Under the pieces are notes generated by a model. That model made no database searches. It was not told where the DNA came from and saw only the letters and a list, made by a program, of their open reading frames with translations. This document shows positions 51,071 through 59,846 of a DNA stretch of 64,000 bases, in pieces. Each line of letters begins with the position of its first letter. Positions within the stretch are counted from its first letter, which is position 1. The DNA comes from Cognataquiflexum aquatile (lineage in GTDB: Bacteria > Bacteroidota > Bacteroidia > Cytophagales > Cyclobacteriaceae), in the NCBI RefSeq assembly GCF_003316845.1, contig NZ_QMIK01000001.1, forward strand, positions 682,001 to 746,000, in the 5' to 3' direction. A program made the position numbers and the translations under genes.

Positions 51071-53014
51071 ATGAAAAAAATATTTTCCCTTTTGTTTTTT
51101 TTGATCACTCTCCATGTAGAGGCTCAGCTATATTATAAAAACGGGAAAATAGAGTATCTACAGGTTTTTGTCGATACGGATGATTTTGGGGCTGATTACC
51201 TAGACCGCCTTGAAGCCGGTCTCAAAGAAATCAAAGTGGATACGCTTAAAATCAAAGTCATAAATGACTTGGGGTATTTTTACCACACAAGAAATCTTAA
51301 GAAATCATTGTCAATCATCAATCAGGGACTTGAGGAGGCAAGGCGGATGAGTGACAAATATTGGGAAGGAAAACTTCAGGTTTCCCAAGGGGCCATTTTA
51401 TTGAGACAGGATGAGTTGGATTGGGCAGAGATTGTACTCAAAAGTGCGATCGATAAAATCCCTGAAGAAGAAAGTTGGCTGCTTTACACCAACTTGGGTT
51501 ATGTTTTTGAAAGAAGGGGAAACCTTGGGGAAGCTTTTGAATATGCCGCCAAAACATTGAAAATAGGAGAAAAATACAGGGATGAAAAGGCGATTGCCAT
51601 GGCTTATTCAGATATGAGCAATCTTTTTTGGAAACAGAAAAAATATGAAATCGGCCTGGAATATGGATTGAAGTCTTTGGAGATTTTTGAAAAAAGAAAC
51701 CTGAAAGACCTTGATTATGATTTTACACTTCATGTGGTGGGCAACAATCTGATTGAGCTCCAGAGGTATGATGAAGCCCGCGGATATTTTATGAAATCAA
51801 TCGCTATAGGAGAGAAATATGGATTTTACAACAACCTGAGCGATACCTACATTGCGCTATCGGATCTATACAATAAGTCCGGAGATTATCTTGAAGCTGA
51901 AAAATCAGGATTGGAAGCTTTGAAATATGCCGAATTATTGGAAAATGATTTTATGATCATGCGGTCCTTGCTTTCTTTGGGAAAATCCAACAACAGCATC
52001 GGCCATTTTCCCCATGCCATTGAGTTTTTGGAAAAAAGCATTCTTGTCGCTTCGAATGACTTCGGAGACAAATATTACCTCGGGCTTGTATACAATGAAC
52101 TGAGCAAGGCCTATGAAGGGGATAAAAAGTTTGCCAAAGCCTTGGAAGCCAACAGAAAGTATGATGAACTCAAACAAAGTGTTTTCACCACCGAGGCGGA
52201 TCAGAGGATTTCCCAATTGCAGACCGAAATGGATGTCTCCCAAAAAGAGCACACCATCAACCTGCAGCAGGCAAGGTTAGAAAAACATAAAATCCTTCAG
52301 ACCTTCATCCTGATACTTTCCGGACTTTTGGTTGTCATCTTAGCCATTCTTTTTATCGTAATGAGGCGACGCAAAAATTATAACCTGCTTTTGGAAAAAC
52401 AGAATCTTGAGAAGGAGTATTTATTGAAAGAAATCCACCATCGGGTAAAAAACAACCTAGAGACAATTTCCAGCCTCTTGGCCCTACAGACCGCCAAGAT
52501 AGAAAATAAAGAATTTCTAAGTATCATGGAACAAACCCAAAACAGGGTTCACAGCATAGGATTGATCCATCAGAAACTGTATCAGGGCAAAGACATCAAA
52601 TCAATAGAAATGAGGGATTTTTTCCTGACTTTGGGTGAGTACATCATTGATACCTTCAATGCCTCAAACCGAATTGAGCTTTATTGCGAAATGGAACCCT
52701 TGGGTTTGGATATAGATCGGGCAATTCCTATCGGATTGATTGTCAATGAATTGCTATCAAACTCCCTCAAGTATGCTTTTCCAAATGGAAACCATGGAAG
52801 GATCAACATCGCTTTATCTGAAAAAAATTCTCACCTCATTCTTCATTTTTCCGACAACGGAATAGGTATTGGAGAAAAACCGGAAATCCGTGGATCGGGA
52901 TTCGGCACCCAATTGATCAATCTGCTGACCCAGCAGCTTGATGGAAAAATGACTTTATTTACCAATTCAGGAACAGAAATCTTCTTTGAATTCCAAACCC
53001 AAAAAGCAGCATGA
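51071..53014 (+). CDS. TPR sensor histidine kinase (HisKA_2)
   Basis: A 647-residue hybrid of a periplasmic sensor and a cytoplasmic kinase. ATG at 51071 starts the signal peptide MKKIFSLLFFLITLHVEAQ; the frame is open to a TTG at 51032, which is unlikely to be used. Residues about 30-390 contain six to seven TPR-like helical pairs (e.g. GYVFERRGNLGEAFEYAAKTL, DLYNKSGDYLEAEKSGLEAL). One transmembrane helix (ILQTFILILSGLLVVILAILFIVM) follows, then the coiled stretch NYNLLLEKQNLEKEYLL and the HisKA_2 motif EIHHRVKNNLETI. The ATPase domain has VNELLSNSLKYAFP, DNGIG and GSGFGTQL. It overlaps its response regulator by ATGA. Confidence 0.92.
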   Translation: MKKIFSLLFFLITLHVEAQLYYKNGKIEYLQVFVDTDDFGADYLDRLEAGLKEIKVDTLKIKVINDLGYFYHTRNLKKSLSIINQGLEEARRMSDKYWEGKLQVSQGAILLRQDELDWAEIVLKSAIDKIPEEESWLLYTNLGYVFERRGNLGEAFEYAAKTLKIGEKYRDEKAIAMAYSDMSNLFWKQKKYEIGLEYGLKSLEIFEKRNLKDLDYDFTLHVVGNNLIELQRYDEARGYFMKSIAIGEKYGFYNNLSDTYIALSDLYNKSGDYLEAEKSGLEALKYAELLENDFMIMRSLLSLGKSNNSIGHFPHAIEFLEKSILVASNDFGDKYYLGLVYNELSKAYEGDKKFAKALEANRKYDELKQSVFTTEADQRISQLQTEMDVSQKEHTINLQQARLEKHKILQTFILILSGLLVVILAILFIVMRRRKNYNLLLEKQNLEKEYLLKEIHHRVKNNLETISSLLALQTAKIENKEFLSIMEQTQNRVHSIGLIHQKLYQGKDIKSIEMRDFFLTLGEYIIDTFNASNRIELYCEMEPLGLDIDRAIPIGLIVNELLSNSLKYAFPNGNHGRINIALSEKNSHLILHFSDNGIGIGEKPEIRGSGFGTQLINLLTQQLDGKMTLFTNSGTEIFFEFQTQKAA

Positions 53015-53745
53015 GCCATACCACCCGAATTTTAATTGTAGAAGATGACATGATTATAGCAGCCAACATTGGCTTGCAACTCAGCAATCTGGGATATGAA
53101 GTGACCGGACTGGAATCAAGAGGAGAAGAAGCAGTGCACCATGCTTTGGAAAACAAACCGGACATCATTTTGATGGACATACAGTTAAAGGGCAAAATGA
53201 GTGGCATTGATGCCGCTAAAGCCATCAAAAAGTTAATCGACATTCCCGTGATTTACCTGACAGCCAATGTGGATGATGCGAGTTTCACCAAGGCAAAAGA
53301 AACACATCCTTTTGCATTTATCTCAAAACCATTCAAGAAACTCGATCTTGAAAGAACCATCGCCTTGGTAGAGGAAAAAATCAAAGAGAAAAATCAGGAG
53401 ATCCTTTCCACTGAAAATTCATTCGAATACCAGGGGGACAGGATTTTTATCCGAAACCAAAATAAACTAGTCAAAGTCTTGTTGGATGAAATCCTTTACA
53501 TCGAGGCCGAAAGGAACTATTGTAATATATATCTTACTAACCTCACTTATTTGATTGTCAGTCCATTAAACAAACTTTGTGAAAAAATGGACCAAAAAAA
53601 TTTCATCAGAATCCACAGGTCCTACGTAGTCAATTTCTCAAAACTTGATGCAGTCGCTGATTCACATGTGGAAATTCAGGGTAAATTGATTCCTGTGGGA
53701 AAACAGTTTAAAGAAGACCTGCACCGATTATTGAATAAGGTTTAA
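53011..53745 (+). CDS. LytTR-family response regulator
   Basis: A 244-residue transcription regulator. The receiver domain (1-120) has the acidic pocket VEDD (Asp12 and Asp13 region), phospho-acceptor Asp56 in DIILMDIQL, Thr/Ser in YLTANV and the lysine in SKPFKK. The C-terminal LytTR DNA-binding domain (about 150-244) shows KVLLDEILYIEAERNYCNIYL, FIRIHRSYVVN and the final IPVGKQFKEDL. The start overlaps the kinase stop (ATGA), so the kinase encoded just upstream almost certainly phosphorylates it. Target genes are unknown. Confidence 0.93.
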   Translation: MSHTTRILIVEDDMIIAANIGLQLSNLGYEVTGLESRGEEAVHHALENKPDIILMDIQLKGKMSGIDAAKAIKKLIDIPVIYLTANVDDASFTKAKETHPFAFISKPFKKLDLERTIALVEEKIKEKNQEILSTENSFEYQGDRIFIRNQNKLVKVLLDEILYIEAERNYCNIYLTNLTYLIVSPLNKLCEKMDQKNFIRIHRSYVVNFSKLDAVADSHVEIQGKLIPVGKQFKEDLHRLLNKV

Positions 53746-53757
53746 GAAAATCACTTT

Positions 53758-54519
53758 TTATCCTGCTGCCAAAATCCCCCCGTCTATAGTAAAAGCACTT
53801 CCAGTAATCCAGGATGAGTCGTCACTCGCGAGAAAAAGAGCAAGTTTAGAAACGTCTGCCGGCAAGCCTAATCTTTTGAGCAAAGTAGCTTTTCCTGCAT
53901 TGGCAACTGCTTGGGCGGGGTCAGGAAATGCAATAGCAGAAGCATGGATAAAAGGCGTATCTACAGGACCGGGGCACATGGTATTGACACGGACTGTGGG
54001 ACCATAATCCACTGCAACCTGTCTGGCCAATGCCAATAAAGCTGCTTTGGAAGCACAGTAGGCGGGATGGTTTGGGAAAGATTTATAGGCGGCAATCGAA
54101 GAATTGACCACCACAGTGGCAGATGGCCTTTTGAGCATTTCAGGCAAGGCAAATTTCAAAAGATAAAAGACCGAATCCACATTGGTTCTGAATGTGATGT
54201 CCCAATCTGAGGGCTCCAATTCCGTCACGGAACCCAAACCAAGCATTCCGGCATTGGCCACCAAGCCATCCAATTGTCCAAATGACTTTATTGCCAATTC
54301 GACCAACTGCTTATTGTAATCCTTTTCACCGACATCCCCGGCTAAAAATTCAGCCTTTCCACCATTTTCCTCTATTCCTTCTGATAAAATCTTTCCTTTG
54401 GATTCATCCCTCCCACTCAGGACCAGGTTTGCACCTTCTTTTGCAAAATCCAAAGCAAGGGCCCTGCCCATTCCGCTTGTAGCCCCTGTGATGATAAATG
54501 TTTTTTGGTGGAATTTCAT
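53758..54519 (-). CDS. Short-chain dehydrogenase/reductase
   Basis: A 253-residue classical SDR: NAD(P)-binding TGATSGMG (about 12-19), NAG in LVANAGMLG, catalytic Ser in VNSSIAAY, then YCASK with the Tyr-x3-Lys pair, and MCPGPVDT. The C-terminal ITGSAFTIDGG is typical of glucose-1-dehydrogenase/FabG-like members. The substrate is unknown. The gene faces the opposite way to the kinase operon and stands alone. Confidence 0.92.
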   Translation of the reverse strand: MKFHQKTFIITGATSGMGRALALDFAKEGANLVLSGRDESKGKILSEGIEENGGKAEFLAGDVGEKDYNKQLVELAIKSFGQLDGLVANAGMLGLGSVTELEPSDWDITFRTNVDSVFYLLKFALPEMLKRPSATVVVNSSIAAYKSFPNHPAYCASKAALLALARQVAVDYGPTVRVNTMCPGPVDTPFIHASAIAFPDPAQAVANAGKATLLKRLGLPADVSKLALFLASDDSSWITGSAFTIDGGILAAG

Positions 54520-54712
54520 GGCTTAATTCCTTTGTCTGATGTTTGAAAAACTAAATCAAAAATATGCGGGATTTTGCTTCTTTATCAACCACCAAAATAA
54601 ATTATAATTTTATATCCATAGTATCTGTATTAAATTCTGAAATTTCTTAGCTTTAAAAAGCTTTGACTTTTTTGGAGAAAAAAGAAAAGGTGAATTCAAA
54701 CCCATTTTAACC

Positions 54713-56518
54713 ATGAAGCCTACCAATACCAAAGACCCTGAATACTACCATAAAGTAGTAGATTGCCAATACGCCTGCCCCGCCCATACCCCGGTTCCGG
54801 AATATATCCGGCTTATCGCTGCCGAAAAATTCACTGAAGCCTACATGGTCAACTGGGAATCCAATGTTTTTCCGGGTGTACTCGGAAGAACCTGTGACCG
54901 ACCCTGCGAACCGGCTTGCCGGAGGGTAAGGGTCGAAGAGGAACCTGTTGCCATCTGCAGACTCAAAAGAGTCGCTGCAGACAACAAAGGCGATGTCAAA
55001 CAGCACATGCCGCAAGGTCCATTTCCATCCAATGGAAAAAAAATCGCCCTGATCGGCGGCGGTCCTGCATCGCTTACGGTGGCGAGGGATCTGGCTCCAT
55101 TGGGCTATGAAATCCACCTTTTTGATGAGCAGAAAGCAGGCGGAGGAATGATGCGCAGTCAGATTCCGTCTTTCAGGCTTCCCGAAGAAGTGCTCAATGA
55201 AGAAGTCAATTTTATCCTTGATCTTGGGATCCATACCCAATTTATGACCTATGTCAAAAGCCTCAAAGAAGTACTCGGAGGAGGATATGATGCGGTTTTT
55301 GTTGGGACAGGTGCACCAAAAGGCAGAGACTTACCAAAATTGCCCGGAAGAAAAGAAGCTGATAAAAATATCCATATAGGGATCGAATGGTTGGCTGGAG
55401 TGGCATTTGAACATATCAAATCCATTTCCCAAAAAGTCATCGTTCTTGGAGGTGGCAATACCGCAATGGACTGCTGCAGAACCTCCAGAAGGTTGGGAGG
55501 TAAAGAGGTGAAAGTAGTCGTCCGAAGCCCATTTGATGAAATGAAGGCCTCCCCTTGGGAAAAAGAAGATGCCCTCCATGAGGACATCAATATTATTGAT
55601 AACCATGTTCCGCTGAGTTTTGAAGTCAAAGACGGTAAACTCATCGGGATGAAATTCCAGAAGGTAAAACCTGTCTATGATGAAAACGGCAAAAGACAAC
55701 TTCTTCCAACGGAAGAAGACGATGTTTTCATTGAAGCCGATGAAGTGCTGATCGCAATAGGCCAGGAAAACAGTTTCCCTTGGATAGAAAGAAACATAGG
55801 ACTGGAATTTGACCAATGGGGAATGCCTGTAGTGGACGAGCGCACATTTCAATCCACCAACCCCAAAGTATTCTTTGGCGGTGACTCCGCCTTCGGACCA
55901 AAAAATGTCATCACAGCCGTTGCCCATGGCCATCATGCCGCAGTATCGATCCACCTTTTTTGTGAAGGATTGGATGTGCATGACAGACCTTCTCCCTACA
56001 CTAACCTTGTCAGCCAAAAGATGGGAATCCATGAGTGGATTTATGACAGCAGTGTAGCAATTGACCAAAGGCATATTGTACCCCAAGCCAAGAAATCCCA
56101 AACCCTCAAAGACAGAAAAAAAGAAGTCGAATTGGGGTTTGACATCGCAACCGCATATAAAGAAACCCAAAGATGCCTCAACTGTGACGTGCAGACCGTT
56201 TTTACAGAGGACAGGTGCATAGAATGTGATGCCTGTATGGACGTATGTCCAACTTCCTGTATTACTTTCACTGTCAATGCAGAAGAATCCGACCTTAGGC
56301 AGAATCTCCTGGTTCCTGCAGAAAATCTTACACAGGATTTATTGGTTTCCAAAGAGCTGAAAACAGGACGTGTTATGGTCAAGGATGAAGATGTATGCCT
56401 ACACTGTGGACTTTGTGCAGAAAGGTGCCCAACCTCCGCATGGGATATGCAAAAATTCCTATACTCCACGACCAAAGCCAATCAAATGATCACCCCTTTT
56501 CCATCAATAGAAAAATGA
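54713..56518 (+). CDS. NfnB/GltD-like FAD oxidoreductase with ferredoxin domains
   Basis: A 601-residue flavoprotein. N-terminal CQYACPAHTPVPEYI and TCDRPCEPACRR are the GltD-type 4Fe-4S ligands. Next come the FAD motif IGGGPASLTVARDLAPLG, the FRLPEEVL segment and the NAD(P) motif VLGGGNTAMDCCRTSRRLGG. The second FAD motif is FFGGDSAFGPKNVITAVAHGH. The C-terminal ~90 residues carry two ferredoxin motifs, CIECDACMDVCP and CLHCGLCAERCP. It is a GltD/NfnB-type subunit that moves electrons between NAD(P)H and ferredoxin. It overlaps the following oxidoreductase by ATGA, so it is presumably its electron-transfer partner. Confidence 0.9.
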   Translation: MKPTNTKDPEYYHKVVDCQYACPAHTPVPEYIRLIAAEKFTEAYMVNWESNVFPGVLGRTCDRPCEPACRRVRVEEEPVAICRLKRVAADNKGDVKQHMPQGPFPSNGKKIALIGGGPASLTVARDLAPLGYEIHLFDEQKAGGGMMRSQIPSFRLPEEVLNEEVNFILDLGIHTQFMTYVKSLKEVLGGGYDAVFVGTGAPKGRDLPKLPGRKEADKNIHIGIEWLAGVAFEHIKSISQKVIVLGGGNTAMDCCRTSRRLGGKEVKVVVRSPFDEMKASPWEKEDALHEDINIIDNHVPLSFEVKDGKLIGMKFQKVKPVYDENGKRQLLPTEEDDVFIEADEVLIAIGQENSFPWIERNIGLEFDQWGMPVVDERTFQSTNPKVFFGGDSAFGPKNVITAVAHGHHAAVSIHLFCEGLDVHDRPSPYTNLVSQKMGIHEWIYDSSVAIDQRHIVPQAKKSQTLKDRKKEVELGFDIATAYKETQRCLNCDVQTVFTEDRCIECDACMDVCPTSCITFTVNAEESDLRQNLLVPAENLTQDLLVSKELKTGRVMVKDEDVCLHCGLCAERCPTSAWDMQKFLYSTTKANQMITPFPSIEK

Positions 56519-58353
56519 TCCACGCCATCAATGATTTCATAGTCCGGTTTGCCAACGTGAATGGTACCGGATCTGCTAGTGCCAATTTCCTTTTTGCCAA
56601 AGCAATTTTTAGGATGGGAATACCTGTCACTCCAAAAAATATATTCCCTTCCAATATTCAGGGACTTCCTACCTGGTATGAAGTCCGTGTGAGTGAAAAG
56701 GGGTATTTAGGGAGAAGAGAAGGCATTGACATTTTGGTCTCTGTCAATCCCCAAAGTATGGCACAAGATGTAAAAAGTGTCAAACCAGGAGGATTCTTTA
56801 TGTACGACAGTACCAAAAGACTTACTCCTCCCTACATCAGGGAAGACATCCATTACCTTGGGGTGCCGATGATGGAAATGTCCAATGAGGCCTTTTCTGA
56901 CCCGAGAAAAAGGCAACTCTTGAAAAACATCATTTATGTTGGCGCGCTGGCCCAGCTATTGGATATGGATTTCCAAGAACTAGAAAAACTCATCGGCGAG
57001 CAGTTTGAAGGCAAGCCACAATTGATAGAAGCCAACCTCCAAGCCTTAAAATTAGGAATGGACTATGTGAAGGTCAATTTTGATTACCCCTTGATGTTTA
57101 GGCTGGAAAGAAGAAACCTGATTAAGGACAAAATCCTGGTAGATGGCAACACCGCGTGTGGCCTTGGAGCGGTCTACGGAGGTGCCACCGTCATGGCTTG
57201 GTATCCGATCACGCCTTCCACTTCGGTGGCGGAGGCGTTTGAACATTATTGTGAAGAATACAGGACCGATCCTGACTCAGGCGAAAAAAGATTTGCCATC
57301 ATCCAAGCCGAGGATGAACTCGCTGCCATGGGGATGGTTATCGGTGCCAATTGGAACGGTGCCCGGGGATTTACTGCTACCAGCGGTCCGGGAGTCTCCT
57401 TGATGAATGAGTTCCTGGGTTTGGCTTACTTTGCCGAGGTACCTGCTGTCCTCATAGATGTCCAAAGAACCGGACCCAGTACAGGCATGCCCACTAGAAC
57501 ACAACAATCGGACATTCTACTTGCTGCCTATGCTTCCCATGGGGATACCAAACATGTCTTGGTTTTCCCCGCTACTCCGCATGAATGTTTTGAGTTGACA
57601 GCAGAAAGTTTTGACCTCGCCGAGCGCCTGCAGACACCGATCATGGTAATGACAGATCTGGACCTTGGCATGAATGACCACATCAGTGAACCGTTTCATT
57701 GGGATCAAAAAAGAAAGTACGACAGGGGAAAAGTACTCAATGCGGAGGAATTGGAGCATATTGGCCGATTTGGAAGATATCTGGATGTGGATGGTGACGG
57801 CATTCCTTACAGGACCTATCCGGGCACGCATCCTACCAAAGGCTCCTTCTTTACCAGAGGAACTTCACGGGATGAATACGCTGCCTATACCGAAGATGGT
57901 GCTGCATACAAAAGAAACATGGACCGATTGATGGTCAAATGGGAAACGGCGAAGAAAGTCGTTCCGAAAGCCCATTTGTACCAAAAGGAAAACAAGTCAG
58001 AAATCGGGATTTTATTTTATGGAACATCCACTTTTTCGGCAGAGGAAGCTAAAGACATTTTGGAAGAAAATGGAATCATAGTAGATGCGATCAGAATCAG
58101 AGCCTTTCCTTTTGGGGAAGAGGTGGTTCAATTTATCCATTCCCATTCGACTGTTTTTGTCATCGAACAAAACAGGGATGCACAGCTGCGCAGTATGATG
58201 ATCATGGAACTTGAAACCAATCCGACCAAATTGATCCCCGTTTTGAATTATGATGGTATGCCGATCACGGCTGACGCCATCAAAAACCAAATTTTAAAGC
58301 ATTTAAACCTAGAAAATACCCAACACCATGAGTTATCTAAAACCGCTCTTTAG
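56515..58353 (+). CDS. korA: 2-oxoacid:ferredoxin oxidoreductase, gamma-alpha fusion subunit
   Basis: A 612-residue subunit; start ATG 56515 overlaps the upstream stop (ATGA). Residues 1-190 are a gamma-type domain (NGTGSASANFLFAKAIFRMG, PTWYEVRVSEKGY). From about 210 the alpha pyrimidine domain follows with DGNTACGLG and YPITPSTSVAEAF, then SGPGVSLMNEF. Domain II includes ILFYGTSTFSAEEAKDIL. In 2-oxoglutarate or isoketovalerate oxidoreductases of this class, gamma and alpha are fused exactly this way. The gene overlaps korB by 26 bp. Substrate likely 2-oxoglutarate, but branched-chain 2-oxoacids are possible. Confidence 0.92.
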   Translation: MIHAINDFIVRFANVNGTGSASANFLFAKAIFRMGIPVTPKNIFPSNIQGLPTWYEVRVSEKGYLGRREGIDILVSVNPQSMAQDVKSVKPGGFFMYDSTKRLTPPYIREDIHYLGVPMMEMSNEAFSDPRKRQLLKNIIYVGALAQLLDMDFQELEKLIGEQFEGKPQLIEANLQALKLGMDYVKVNFDYPLMFRLERRNLIKDKILVDGNTACGLGAVYGGATVMAWYPITPSTSVAEAFEHYCEEYRTDPDSGEKRFAIIQAEDELAAMGMVIGANWNGARGFTATSGPGVSLMNEFLGLAYFAEVPAVLIDVQRTGPSTGMPTRTQQSDILLAAYASHGDTKHVLVFPATPHECFELTAESFDLAERLQTPIMVMTDLDLGMNDHISEPFHWDQKRKYDRGKVLNAEELEHIGRFGRYLDVDGDGIPYRTYPGTHPTKGSFFTRGTSRDEYAAYTEDGAAYKRNMDRLMVKWETAKKVVPKAHLYQKENKSEIGILFYGTSTFSAEEAKDILEENGIIVDAIRIRAFPFGEEVVQFIHSHSTVFVIEQNRDAQLRSMMIMELETNPTKLIPVLNYDGMPITADAIKNQILKHLNLENTQHHELSKTAL

Positions 58354-59380
58354 ACATCCGAAACTTCCGAAAAACAAACTTGGCTACACCCAAAAGGAAT
58401 ATGAGGGCTCACTCTCCACACTCTGTGCAGGATGTGGACACGACAGCATCAGCGCGGCTATCGTGCAGGCTTGCTTTGAAATGTCCGTAGAACCCCATAA
58501 AGTAGCCAAAATTTCCGGAATCGGATGTTCATCCAAAACACCTACCTACTTTTTGGGTAATTCACATGGTTTCAATTCCGTACACGGCAGGATGCCTTCA
58601 GTCGCTACCGGTGCGAGTATGGCGAATAAGGACATGGTGTATTTTGGGGTTTCAGGGGACGGGGATTCAGCATCTATCGGCATGGGGCAGTTTGTCCATG
58701 TCATCCGGCGAAATCTGAATATGGTCTATATCGTGATGAACAACGGCTGCTATGGCCTGACCAAAGGACAGGATTCTGCCACCGCAGACCAAGGTTCGCG
58801 GAGCAAAGCCGGTTCCGTCAATCCATTTCAAGCCATCGATCTAGCGAGTTTGGCTATAGAATTGGGAGCAACCTTTGTGGCTCAGAGTTTTAGCGGGGAC
58901 AAGCAGCAATTGGTTCCGCTCATCAAGGCCGCCATGCACCATAAAGGTTTTGCCTTTCTCAATGTGATTTCTCCTTGTGTGACTTTCAACAACAATCCAG
59001 GTTCTACCAAATCTTACGACTATGTGAGGGAACATATTGAAGCCACTTCGACTTTGGACTTTGTTCCGGAAATGCCCGAAATCAAAACCAATTACGAAAA
59101 AGGGAAATCCACCAGGGTTGCGATGCACGATGGCACCTTGATCCAACTGAATAAATTGGCAACAGATTGGAATCCCGAGGACAGAGTTTCTGTAGCCAAT
59201 GCCCTTCAGCATGCAAGAACAAAAAATGAAATCCTGACTGGCTTACTCTATGTCAATACCGAATGGAAAGACCTTCATGGCACATTAAGCACCTGCAGCA
59301 CACCTTTGAATAAATTGAAAGAAGCTGAGCTATGTCCGGGAACGGAGGCTTTGAATGAGATCAATGCGGGGTATAGGTAA
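58328..59380 (+). CDS. korB: 2-oxoacid:ferredoxin oxidoreductase, beta subunit
   Basis: A 350-residue TPP-binding subunit. LCAGCGHDSISAAI is the start of the beta domain and contains the typical CxGCGH. The motif GDGDSASIGMGQFVH with downstream NNGCYGLTKGQ is the TPP/Mg site of KorB. GIGCSSKTPTYFLG is also diagnostic. It forms the catalytic dimer with the preceding gene. At the C-terminus the STCSTPLNKLKEAELCPG segment is variable. The three genes 54713-59380 form one operon; no regulator is adjacent. Confidence 0.94.
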   Translation: MSYLKPLFRHPKLPKNKLGYTQKEYEGSLSTLCAGCGHDSISAAIVQACFEMSVEPHKVAKISGIGCSSKTPTYFLGNSHGFNSVHGRMPSVATGASMANKDMVYFGVSGDGDSASIGMGQFVHVIRRNLNMVYIVMNNGCYGLTKGQDSATADQGSRSKAGSVNPFQAIDLASLAIELGATFVAQSFSGDKQQLVPLIKAAMHHKGFAFLNVISPCVTFNNNPGSTKSYDYVREHIEATSTLDFVPEMPEIKTNYEKGKSTRVAMHDGTLIQLNKLATDWNPEDRVSVANALQHARTKNEILTGLLYVNTEWKDLHGTLSTCSTPLNKLKEAELCPGTEALNEINAGYR

Positions 59381-59601
59381 ATGAGTATATACGCAACCTC
59401 TACATTTCTTGAAGGGAAAATCCTTGGTTTTGGGATGGAAGACCGAAGACAGAAGACGGATGTAACGGGCAATTAGCAATTTTATCAAAAACTATCTAGA
59501 TAGGCTTGGTATTTAGAAATGCCAATATTATGGGTCTTGGTTGTCTTTTTGAATACATCATTGGATCGGAGGCAGGATATTAGAATGTTGGTAAAAAAGT
59601 T

Positions 59602-59806
59602 ACAGCACTGAAGGTGCGAAATACCCTAGAGATGGGTGCAGCCCATCGTAATTGTAGGAAATGTTTGAAGAAAGCCCTGAAGGGGCGAAATATCTCTAAG
59701 GACAAGAAAGAAAATGATCCCGCCCTTTCAGGGCTTAAGGGAATTATCGGATGAATTATGGATGGGCTTCACCCATCCCTTTATTATTTTGCCCTTTCAG
59801 GGCTAA
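59602..59806. repeat. Cluster of small GNNCTGAAGG-type hairpins
   Basis: In the gene-free stretch 59381-59846. Hairpins: GCACTGAAGGTGC (59605-59617), GATGGGTGCAGCCCATC (59631-59647), GCCCTGAAGGGGC (59674-59686), GCCCTTTCAGGGC (59722-59734 and 59791-59803), GGATGGG with CCCATCC (59760-59778). Left- and right-facing copies mirror one another. The start GNNCTGAAG-NNNGCGAAAT resembles that of the ~200-bp repeat units. Confidence 0.85.
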
Positions 59807-59846
59807 TTTAAATTTGGTTTTAGGTTAGTATTTGGACATTTCTCAA

